This document shows, one piece after another, positions 53,526 through 60,868 of a stretch of 64,000 nt of DNA; the first letter of the stretch is position 1, and each line of letters opens with the position of its first letter. The notes beneath the pieces were generated by a model that did not search any database, was not told the DNA's origin, and was given only the letters and a program-made list of their open reading frames with translations. The translations under genes and the position numbers were made by a program. The stretch lies in NCBI RefSeq assembly GCF_011752935.1, contig NZ_VWWO01000001.1, positions 992,001 to 1,056,000 on the forward strand. The letters are read 5' to 3'. The stretch comes from Chitinophaga sp. Cy-1792. Its GTDB lineage: Bacteria; Bacteroidota; Bacteroidia; Chitinophagales; Chitinophagaceae.

Positions 53526-55115
53526 ATGAATAAGTTCTTCCAATATAAATATAATAAAAACGCAGGACGTGTGTTGGCAGCTACGCTGGTGATCTCCGCA
53601 AGTCTGATGTCCTGCTCCAAGTATACAGAACTGACTCCTAAAGATCGTCTGGGTGAGTCTTCCATTTTTACTGATTCTACTAACGTTGAATTGGCACTGA
53701 ATGGTGTATACAACAATGCTGCTGTAGGTAGCTACGCTGATAGCTATTCTTCAGGCCGTGGGTATCCTTTTGGTGCAGCCTCTATTGAGCAGGCAGAAAT
53801 GCGCGGTGAGGATATGGTGAACCTGGCGACTTTTTACGATATCACTTACAGGTCTGTAATCACTACTACCAGTGCAAACAACGTAGCGATGTGGGTAAAC
53901 CTGTATGCACTGATCAATCAGGCAAACGTGTTTATCGAAGGTGCACAGCTGGCGCAAAAGAATGGTATCATCTCCGATGCAAAGGAAAAACAGGTGGAAG
54001 CAGAAGCCCGTTTCCTGCGTGCACTCGCACATCATGAAGCAGTACTGAACTTCAGCCGTCCATATGCTGATAACAGCGGCGCTACTCCTGGTATCCCTTA
54101 CCGTGATGTTGCTATCAACTCTGTTGCTAAAACTGAAGCAGCGTTGAAAGTAAGCCGTGGAACTGTAAAAGAAACCTATACTAAAATTCTGGCTGATCTC
54201 GATTGGGCTGAACAGAATATAGGAGATGGTAAAGCAAGTATCAATAAAGTTTCGAAAGGTGCGATCATTGCGTTGAAAAGCAGAATCAAGCTGCACATGG
54301 CTGACTATGCCGGTGTAATTGCTGAAGCTACAAAGCTGGGTGCAAACCTGACAAGCCCGGTAAGCCCTATTGGCAACTATAAATTAGAAGCATTGCCTGA
54401 AACTGTTTTCGCCAATAACGAAATCAATAGCGAATCTATTTTCTCTATTGCAAACAGTATTCTCGCAAATGGTGGAACAAACGGTGCGCTTGCGCCTATG
54501 TTCGGACCTGGTAGTGTTGGTGCCCGTGGTCTCGTATCTATGAGTCCTAACCTGTACAGTGCCTCCTGGTGGGTTGCTGGTGACAGACGTAGAGATAAAA
54601 TGACTATTAAAGGTGGCGACGGTAGAATGTACAGCGCTAAATTCACCAAATATGTGGATAAATCTGACTGGGCTCCAATCGTTCGTTATGCAGAAGTACT
54701 GTTAAACGCAGCTGAAGCATATTCCAGAACCGGTAACGCCAGCCAGGCGCTTACATTGCTGAATGTAGTACGTGACAGGTCTGTTCCTGCTGCAGCCAGC
54801 TATAGCAAAGTACCTCCTGCCGATCTGACTCTTGCTATCCTGAGAGAGCGCAGAATCGAGTTCTTCTCTGAAGGACGTCGCTGGCCGGATATTCACCGCC
54901 TTGCATTTGATGCAACCTATGGCTTTAATGGTATTCCTGGTAAAGTACCTGTTGGTGATGCGGTAGCTGCAAACTTTGTAGCTGGCGCAGGTATCTATAT
55001 CACACCGAAAGTGGACGCCATCCCATATACTGACTACCGTTATGTATGGCCTTTCCCTAACTCTGAAGTGATTGCTAATCCAACACTGAAAGCAGAACAA
55101 AATCCTGGTTACTAA
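53526..55115 (+). CDS. SusD/RagB family lipoprotein 3
   Basis: A 529-residue SusD-type lipoprotein. The N-terminus is long before the lipobox SLMSC (C30). SusD landmarks: NVELALNGVYNNA, LYALINQANVFIEGAQ, EAEARFLRALAHHEAVLNFSRPYADN, VRYAEVLLNAAEAYSRTG, LRERRIEFFSEGRRWPDIHRLA and the closing WPFPNSEVIANPTLKAEQNPGY. It is the partner of transporter 3 and the last gene of the array; two perfect terminators follow. There is no catalytic gene to point to a substrate. Confidence 0.93.
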   Translation: MNKFFQYKYNKNAGRVLAATLVISASLMSCSKYTELTPKDRLGESSIFTDSTNVELALNGVYNNAAVGSYADSYSSGRGYPFGAASIEQAEMRGEDMVNLATFYDITYRSVITTTSANNVAMWVNLYALINQANVFIEGAQLAQKNGIISDAKEKQVEAEARFLRALAHHEAVLNFSRPYADNSGATPGIPYRDVAINSVAKTEAALKVSRGTVKETYTKILADLDWAEQNIGDGKASINKVSKGAIIALKSRIKLHMADYAGVIAEATKLGANLTSPVSPIGNYKLEALPETVFANNEINSESIFSIANSILANGGTNGALAPMFGPGSVGARGLVSMSPNLYSASWWVAGDRRRDKMTIKGGDGRMYSAKFTKYVDKSDWAPIVRYAEVLLNAAEAYSRTGNASQALTLLNVVRDRSVPAAASYSKVPPADLTLAILRERRIEFFSEGRRWPDIHRLAFDATYGFNGIPGKVPVGDAVAANFVAGAGIYITPKVDAIPYTDYRYVWPFPNSEVIANPTLKAEQNPGY

Positions 55116-55167
55116 TGACTATTTCAAAAGTTTATTTAATAGTGAACTTGTAGATAATAATCAGTAA

Positions 55168-55209
55168 AAAACGATAAAGTCTTCGCTACTGCGAAGACTT
55201 TATCGTTTT
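55168..55209. terminator. Terminator after SusCD unit 3
   Basis: Perfect 19-base arms (55168-55186, 55191-55209) around loop TACT with A4 and T4 ends. Confidence 0.93.
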
Positions 55210-55231
55210 AAGACAGTAATGCTTTATAGGC

Positions 55232-55277
55232 ATACACGAAAAAGGCCTTCTCACAAGAGAAGGCCTTTTTCGTGTAT
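55232..55277. terminator. Terminator after the TlpA-like gene
   Basis: Perfect 21-base arms (55232-55252, 55257-55277) around loop ACAA, with A5 and T5 inside the arms. It is only 22 bases from the previous hairpin and lies beside the stop of the convergent minus-strand gene. Confidence 0.93.
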
Positions 55278-55297
55278 ATATTATCGTTATTTATTGC

Positions 55298-56464
55298 TTA
55301 TTTCAACACCTGTTGCAACTTAGCTTCCAGTTCAGGACCTCTCAGGTTTACTCCTATTACTTTACCTGCTGGATCCAGCAGGAAGTTGGAAGGAATAGCG
55401 GAAATACCATACATATTCACCACAGCAGATTCCCAGAATTTCAGGTCACTCACCTGTGTCCACGCCAGACCGTCTTCTTTGATAGCTGCCTGCCATGCAT
55501 CTTTGGTTTTATCCAGTGATACACCCAGTACAGTAAAGTTTTTATTCTTGTAAGTGTTATAGGCTTTTACCACATTTGGATTCTCTCCACGGCAAGGACC
55601 ACACCAGCTGGCCCAGAAATCTACCAGTACATATTTACCTTTGAATGAACTCAGGCTCACATTTTTACCGGAAACATCAGGCAGGGTAAAGTCTTTTGGT
55701 GTCTCTCCAACTTTTACTGCGATAGACGCTTCTTCTCCGCCGTTGGCAGCACCAGTGCTATCGGAGGCCATGCCTTTCTCCAGCTGATTGATTCTGTCTG
55801 CCATGCTCTTTACCAATGTATTTTTAGGAAAACGTTTTTCCATATTGGCAATTACCTGCTTGTGCGCAAGGATTTCCTGACCGTCTCTTACCTGGCTGAT
55901 AGCAAATACTGCGTTGGCAGGATATTTTGTTTTATCAGCAGTGACGAAGAAACTGGTCTCAAACTCTTTTTCACGACGCTGAAAATCCTGAATTTTAGGC
56001 TGCAGGATGCTATCGGGAGTTTTGATCGTATGCAAACTGTCCAGCTGACGCATCTCTTCTGTAAGAGAAACAGACTGCTTGCTGATGTCTGCCAGGAATT
56101 GCTGTAATTCCTGTGTAGGCTCAGAACCTTCTACAACAATGTTTTGCAGACTGTCCATATCGCCTTTCAGCTTCATGTCGCCGGCATCAAGCGATAACAG
56201 GATGAATTTTCCATTGGTAAAACGAATTCTGTAAAGTCCCTGTTCAGGCACCATACCTTTAAAAGTAAAGGAACCACTGGCATCTTTAATGCTGGTGGAA
56301 TCAACTACTTTTACGTTATCCAGTGTAAGTTCTTCCAGTACAACAGTTCCTAATGGCATATTTGTGAAATGACCATCAATTCTGAACTCTCCTTTTTCCT
56401 GTTGTTGCCCGGCGCAACCTGCGAGGAATGCAGCTACAGACAACCCTAAAAAGTATTTTTTCAT
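55298..56464 (-). CDS. TlpA-family thioredoxin lipoprotein with DUF4369 domain
   Basis: A 388-residue envelope thiol-disulfide protein. The lipobox is FLAGC with C17. Residues 25-115 form the beta-rich DUF4369 domain (FRIDGHFTNMPLGTVVLEEL); residues 120-235 are helical; residues 250-388 are a thioredoxin fold with WCGPC (C288, C291) and the cis-proline loop GISAIPSNFLLD. Such proteins are thought to act as periplasmic reductases or resolvases of disulfides. It is monocistronic and convergent with the SusCD array, separated by two terminators. Confidence 0.92.
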   Translation of the reverse strand: MKKYFLGLSVAAFLAGCAGQQQEKGEFRIDGHFTNMPLGTVVLEELTLDNVKVVDSTSIKDASGSFTFKGMVPEQGLYRIRFTNGKFILLSLDAGDMKLKGDMDSLQNIVVEGSEPTQELQQFLADISKQSVSLTEEMRQLDSLHTIKTPDSILQPKIQDFQRREKEFETSFFVTADKTKYPANAVFAISQVRDGQEILAHKQVIANMEKRFPKNTLVKSMADRINQLEKGMASDSTGAANGGEEASIAVKVGETPKDFTLPDVSGKNVSLSSFKGKYVLVDFWASWCGPCRGENPNVVKAYNTYKNKNFTVLGVSLDKTKDAWQAAIKEDGLAWTQVSDLKFWESAVVNMYGISAIPSNFLLDPAGKVIGVNLRGPELEAKLQQVLK

Positions 56465-56529
56465 GCAATCGTTTTTTATATTCTCGTTTCCGCTAAACTG
56501 TTAAGTTATACCAAAATAGCGGATAAACG

Positions 56530-57999
56530 TTAACCTTTGAGTTTTTCGGTTAATAATTCATTTGTAAGACGAGGATCAGCCTTGCCTTTAGATGCTTTCA
56601 TCACCTCTCCCACAAATAATGCCAGCAGTCCTTTTTTACCGCCTCTGTAGGCTGTTACCTTGTCGGGGAACTTAGCGAGCACCTCGTCGATGATACCCGC
56701 AATGTTTTCCGCATTGTTATCCTGCAACAGATTTAGTCTGGTGGCTATTTCCAGTGGATTTTCCGAAGGATGTTGAATCAATTCCGGTAATATCCTGGAA
56801 GAAGCAATGGAGAAGCTGACTTTACCGCTGTTGGTTAAGGTGATCAGCTCTGCCAGTGCTGCCGGTGTTACCGGGAAGTCGGCGATATCTGTTCCTGATT
56901 CGTTCAGGTATGATTTTACCGGCCCGATAATCCAGTTGGCTGCGGCTTTATGTAATGGAGTAGCGGCAATAAGACCTTCGAAATAATCCGCTGTAGATTT
57001 ATCATCACAGATAACCCTGGCATCATATTCCGGCAATTGTAGTGTGCTCGTATATTTCAGAATGAGCTCTTCCGGAAGGGGAGGCAATGTTGCCCGTACT
57101 GCCTGTATAAATTCATCGCTGAGTTTGAACGGCGCGAGGTCCGGCTCCGGGAAATAGCGATAATCATTGGCTTCTTCTTTGGAGCGCATGGAAAAAGACG
57201 TGCCTGTTGCGGCATCGAAGCTGCGGGTTTCCTGTACCAGTGTACCTCCGTTTTCCACAATTTCTATCTGTCTTTTCACTTCCGCATCTATGGCTTTTTT
57301 CACGTTACGGATGGAGTTCATATTTTTTACTTCCACCTTGGTACCCAGTGTAGTAGCGCCTTTCAGGCGGATGGAAATATTGGCGTCGCAGCGCATACTG
57401 CCTTCTTCCATATTTCCGTCACAAACACCGAGGAAACGTACCAGCCGGCGCAGTTCAGTAAGATAGGCATAAGCTTCATCACTGGTATGCATATCCGGTT
57501 CACTGACAATTTCAACCAGTGGTACACCGGCGCGGTTGTAATCTACATAGCTGTTGGAAGGGTCCTGATCGTGGAGGAGCTTACCCGCATCTTCTTCGAG
57601 ATGGATACGGTTAAGTTGTACGTTTCTGCTGCCGGTTTCTGTAGGGATGCGTATATGCCCGCCATTACAGATAGGCGCAGTATGTTGGGAAACCTGGTAT
57701 CCTTTGGGGAGATCAGGGTAGAAATAGTTTTTACGCGCGAAGTAGTTTTCTTTCACGATTTCACAATGACAGGCCAGCCCCAGTTTAATGGCATATTCTG
57801 CTGCCTTACGGTTCATACGTGGCAGTGTACCCGGATGTGCCAGGGTAATAGGGCTGATATGTGTATTGGGGGCTCCTCCAAATGAGGCGCTGTCGCTGCA
57901 GAATAATTTGCTTTCCGTCAGCAGCTGGGCATGAACTTCAAGCCCAATCACGGTTTCGTATTTACTGTAATCCAAGAGGTGACGTTTAAAAAAATTCAA
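56530..57999 (-). CDS. gatB: Aspartyl/glutamyl-tRNA amidotransferase subunit B
   Basis: A 489-residue subunit of the GatCAB complex, which amidates Glu-tRNA(Gln) or Asp-tRNA(Asn). The GatB signature is complete: YETVIGLEVHAQLLTESKLFC, FYPDLPKGYQVSQ, RIHLEEDAGKLLHD, DYNRAGVPLVEIVSEPD and TKVEVKNMNSIRNVKKAI. The C-terminal YqeY-like tail (about 330-485) with KASKGKADPRLTNELL is present. gatA and gatC are not in the window. A -7 box precedes it. The start at 57999 adds MNFFKRHLLDYSK before the conserved core, which is plausible for the family. Confidence 0.95.
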   Translation of the reverse strand: MNFFKRHLLDYSKYETVIGLEVHAQLLTESKLFCSDSASFGGAPNTHISPITLAHPGTLPRMNRKAAEYAIKLGLACHCEIVKENYFARKNYFYPDLPKGYQVSQHTAPICNGGHIRIPTETGSRNVQLNRIHLEEDAGKLLHDQDPSNSYVDYNRAGVPLVEIVSEPDMHTSDEAYAYLTELRRLVRFLGVCDGNMEEGSMRCDANISIRLKGATTLGTKVEVKNMNSIRNVKKAIDAEVKRQIEIVENGGTLVQETRSFDAATGTSFSMRSKEEANDYRYFPEPDLAPFKLSDEFIQAVRATLPPLPEELILKYTSTLQLPEYDARVICDDKSTADYFEGLIAATPLHKAAANWIIGPVKSYLNESGTDIADFPVTPAALAELITLTNSGKVSFSIASSRILPELIQHPSENPLEIATRLNLLQDNNAENIAGIIDEVLAKFPDKVTAYRGGKKGLLALFVGEVMKASKGKADPRLTNELLTEKLKG

Positions 58000-58049
58000 T
58001 AAAATAGCATCGAAAGCAAATCACCACTAAAATTGCTTGCTGATTGACA

Positions 58050-58057
58050 CAAATATA
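58050..58057 (-). promoter_or_regulatory. -7 box for gatB
   Basis: Minus-strand TATATTTG matches TAnnTTTG; a TTTG lies 24 bases upstream (58085-58082), slightly farther than usual. The leader would be about 43 bases. Confidence 0.5.
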
Positions 58058-58140
58058 TTTAAATAATGCTGGGTTTCCGGGCAAAATCATGGCAGGAAAA
58101 TGCTAAATTCGGTAACATTAATATTTAAAAGATCTTCCCT

Positions 58141-59523
58141 ATGATCAGTAATGCCCAGGCAGCCAAACTTTATGAGGGTCAGAAAGCATATTTCGACTCA
58201 GGCGCCACACTTACCTATAATTTCAGGAAGACCCAGCTAAAACGCCTGAAAAAAGCGGTCCAGCAGTATGAACCCCGTATTCTGGACGCACTGCACCAGG
58301 ATTTACATAAACATGCCGTAGAGTCTTATTCCAGTGAAGTAGGATTTCTATATGAAGAAATCAATTATATCCTCGAAGGACTCAAAGCATGGATGGAACC
58401 ACAGATAGTCAGCTCTCCCCTGGTGACCTATCCCAGTACCAGCCGGATTTACCGGCAGCCCCTGGGGCTCACGCTGATTATAGCGCCATGGAATTACCCT
58501 TTCATGTTGCAAATCAGTCCTTTATTGGGTGCTATTGCCGGCGGAAACTGTGCCATACTCAAACCATCTGAATTGGCGCCGGCTACTTCCGCCGTCATCG
58601 CAGCCATGATAAAAGAAACCTTTGATCCCACCTATATAGCGGTGGTTGAAGGAGATGGAGGGCAGGTGATCCCAATGCTGATGTCTTTCCGGTTCGATCA
58701 CGTTTTTTTCACCGGCAGTATCCCTGTTGGGAAGAAAATCATGGAAATGGCAGTTCCACACCTTACGCCGGTTACGTTGGAGCTGGGTGGCAAATCCCCC
58801 TGCGTGGTAGATGAAAAAGTAAATATAAAGGTAGCGGCTAAACGTATTGTGTGGGGTAAGTTCTGGAATGCCGGCCAAACCTGCGTTGCACCTGATTACC
58901 TGCTGGTACATCAGCATGTAAAGGATGAACTGGTGACGGCGATGAAAAATGCCATCGTGGAATTTTTTGGAGAAGACCCTGCACAAAGCGATTCCTACGC
59001 CAGGATGATTAATGATAAGCGCTTTGATGTAGTAGCTGCGTATCTTAATGATGGCCATATAGTACATGGCGGACAAACAGATAAATCGCAACGCTACATT
59101 GCTCCTACCCTGCTCACCGATGTAGAGTGGGATGACCCTGTGATGCAGGATGAGATCTTCGGGCCGGTATTGCCGATACTTACCTACTCCGATCTGCCGC
59201 AGGCTATCCAGGCTATTAAGAAGTTACCATATCCGTTGGCGTTATATGTTTTTACAAAAAGCAAGAAAACTGAACGGGCGCTGATTGAGCAGGTCCCTTT
59301 TGGCGGGGGCTGCGTAAACAATGTGCTGGTACATCTTACAAATCCTGAATTACCCTTTGGTGGAGCCGGCTACAGCGGGATGGGACAATATCACGGGAAG
59401 TACAGTTTTGACACCTTCACACATCCGAAAGGAATGCTCAAAACAGGTACCTGGCTTGATGTTCCGGTGAAATATCCGCCGTTTAAGAATAAACTGGGTC
59501 TCCTTAAAAAAATAATGAAATAG
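58141..59523 (+). CDS. Aldehyde dehydrogenase (class 3-like)
   Basis: A 460-residue NAD(P)-dependent dehydrogenase. Catalytic residues are visible: C248 in GQTCVAPDY, E214 in LELGGKSP and N118 in APWNYP. The nucleotide loop FFTGSIPVGKKI (189-200) is typical. The short length and the hydrophobic C-terminal tail (PPFKNKLGLLKKIM) fit the ALDH3 group, which in many organisms oxidises fatty aldehydes and is membrane-associated. The substrate is inferred only. It stands alone, divergent from gatB and followed by a terminator. Confidence 0.92.
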   Translation: MISNAQAAKLYEGQKAYFDSGATLTYNFRKTQLKRLKKAVQQYEPRILDALHQDLHKHAVESYSSEVGFLYEEINYILEGLKAWMEPQIVSSPLVTYPSTSRIYRQPLGLTLIIAPWNYPFMLQISPLLGAIAGGNCAILKPSELAPATSAVIAAMIKETFDPTYIAVVEGDGGQVIPMLMSFRFDHVFFTGSIPVGKKIMEMAVPHLTPVTLELGGKSPCVVDEKVNIKVAAKRIVWGKFWNAGQTCVAPDYLLVHQHVKDELVTAMKNAIVEFFGEDPAQSDSYARMINDKRFDVVAAYLNDGHIVHGGQTDKSQRYIAPTLLTDVEWDDPVMQDEIFGPVLPILTYSDLPQAIQAIKKLPYPLALYVFTKSKKTERALIEQVPFGGGCVNNVLVHLTNPELPFGGAGYSGMGQYHGKYSFDTFTHPKGMLKTGTWLDVPVKYPPFKNKLGLLKKIMK

Positions 59524-59570
59524 AAAGAATAGCATATACCATATACTTCTTCTGCCCCGAAGGGGCGAAA

Positions 59571-59613
59571 ATAAAACAACCGATCTCTACTAAGCGGAGA
59601 TCGGTTGTTTTAT
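59571..59613. terminator. Bidirectional intrinsic terminator
   Basis: Perfect 17-base arms (59571-59587, 59597-59613) with core CCGATCTC/GAGATCGG between the convergent aldehyde dehydrogenase and PDZ genes. A small GC hairpin (GCCCC-GAA-GGGGC, 59554-59566) precedes it. Confidence 0.9.
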
Positions 59614-59641
59614 TTTTATGCTGTCTGGCGAATGCCTGTTA

Positions 59642-60694
59642 TTATAAATTCACTTTATTAAGACGCTTAGGTACTTTAACTTCAAGGGTCTGGCTTACTC
59701 CATTACGTATAACCTTTGCCGTTACAGTAGATTTCTGCTGATTACTGCGATAGGCATTTGCGACATCCCTGGCGGATTTTACCGGTGTGCCGGCAAACTC
59801 AGTTACAATGTCATCAGTTTTGAAGCCTGCCTTTTCTGCTGCTGATCCTTCATCAATATTGGTGACTTTTGCGCCCTTACCATCTTCTGTATCGGTTACC
59901 TGTAAGCCCAAACGAACATTATTGGAACCACGGGGAGCCCAGCTGTCATCGCCGAATCCCTGGCCAAAGCCCTGACGTGGACGTTGGTCCCTGAAGTTGA
60001 AGAAGTCCCTGTTGCTACGGTCTGAAGATGGCGGTGATAAGAAAATGCTATTGCCATTTTCTGCTGTTTTACGTTCGTCCAGCGTGATATTTGCCTTGCT
60101 TTCTTTTTTATTGCGTGTATACGTTACCGTTACCTTGTCTCCTGGTTTGTAGGTGCCGATGGTTTCATACAGTTCCTTAGGTTCTGCGATTTTCTTGTCA
60201 TCTATTTTTGTAATAATATCACCTGTTCGGATTCCTGCCTTTTCTGCCGGACTGCCTGGAGAAACAGTTTTTACCGTTACACCGGCGGCATCAGATTTTT
60301 CTGTCAGCACACCAAGCAAAGCCTTATTGGGCTTAATGTTGAAAGAGGGTGTTTCACTTTCATCATCGTCATCATCATCGCCATTGTAAAAGTTCATACC
60401 GGGGAATCCGGATAGATCGCTGAGTTCCATCCTGTTTCCGTCCAGCGGGGTAATTCTCCTGTGATAAACAGAGATATCAGGATTGTTATATTGATCTACT
60501 TTTTTGCCATCAATGAAGATGTCTCCGTTTTTGATTTCTACGGTTACCTTACCGTCTTTGTCACTTTTCCTTTTGATGATGAGTTCATCAAATTCCCCCA
60601 GTTTGTCTTTTGCCTGTTGGGCATGTACCTGCGTAGTCAGAAGGCTGAAGCAGGTAAAACCTGCAATAGAAAGTGTTTGCAGTAACTTGCTCAT
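59642..60694 (-). CDS. Secreted protein with two PDZ domains
   Basis: A 350-residue exported protein. The start at 60694 is chosen because a signal peptide follows (MSKLLQTLSIAGFTCFSLLTTQVHAQ) and the -7 box 60722-60729 overlaps the longer frame. An acidic run (about six Asp followed by ESE) at about residues 106-114 separates an N-terminal beta region from PDZ 1 (ALLGVLTEKSDAAGVTV to about 205) and PDZ 2 (about 260-345, RLGLQVTDTEDGKGAKV). Both contain the PAEKAGIRTGDII-type helix-loop. There is no protease domain, so it is not a DegP-type protease but may bind or regulate one. It is monocistronic. Confidence 0.88.
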   Translation of the reverse strand: MSKLLQTLSIAGFTCFSLLTTQVHAQQAKDKLGEFDELIIKRKSDKDGKVTVEIKNGDIFIDGKKVDQYNNPDISVYHRRITPLDGNRMELSDLSGFPGMNFYNGDDDDDDESETPSFNIKPNKALLGVLTEKSDAAGVTVKTVSPGSPAEKAGIRTGDIITKIDDKKIAEPKELYETIGTYKPGDKVTVTYTRNKKESKANITLDERKTAENGNSIFLSPPSSDRSNRDFFNFRDQRPRQGFGQGFGDDSWAPRGSNNVRLGLQVTDTEDGKGAKVTNIDEGSAAEKAGFKTDDIVTEFAGTPVKSARDVANAYRSNQQKSTVTAKVIRNGVSQTLEVKVPKRLNKVNL

Positions 60695-60721
60695 ATGTTT
60701 ATCTTTTTTGATTTTGCTGAA

Positions 60722-60729
60722 CAAATTTA
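60722..60729 (-). promoter_or_regulatory. -7 box for the PDZ protein gene
   Basis: Minus-strand TAAATTTG matches TAnnTTTG; a TTG is only 14 bases upstream. A start point near 60715 gives a short leader to the ATG at 60694. Confidence 0.45.
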
Positions 60730-60805
60730 ATGACCCTGTAAAACAAGGAAAAGTTAAAACCGACGAATGGCCATTAAAAATAAATATTCCTTTTCAGTAG
60801 ATAGC

Positions 60806-60844
60806 AATAAAAAAAGTCTCCACGTAGTAGAGACTTTTTTTATT
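60806..60844. terminator. Bidirectional intrinsic terminator after alaS
   Basis: Perfect 15-base arms (60806-60820, 60830-60844) with core AAAGTCTC/GAGACTTT and A7/T7 runs. It ends alaS on the minus strand. Confidence 0.9.
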
Positions 60845-60868
60845 GATTGTGAATATTTTAGGTAGATA

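Noticed and set aside
60355..60390. Repeated CAT/CATC triplets as a microsatellite
   Set aside because: They encode the aspartate run of the PDZ protein in frame and need no other explanation.
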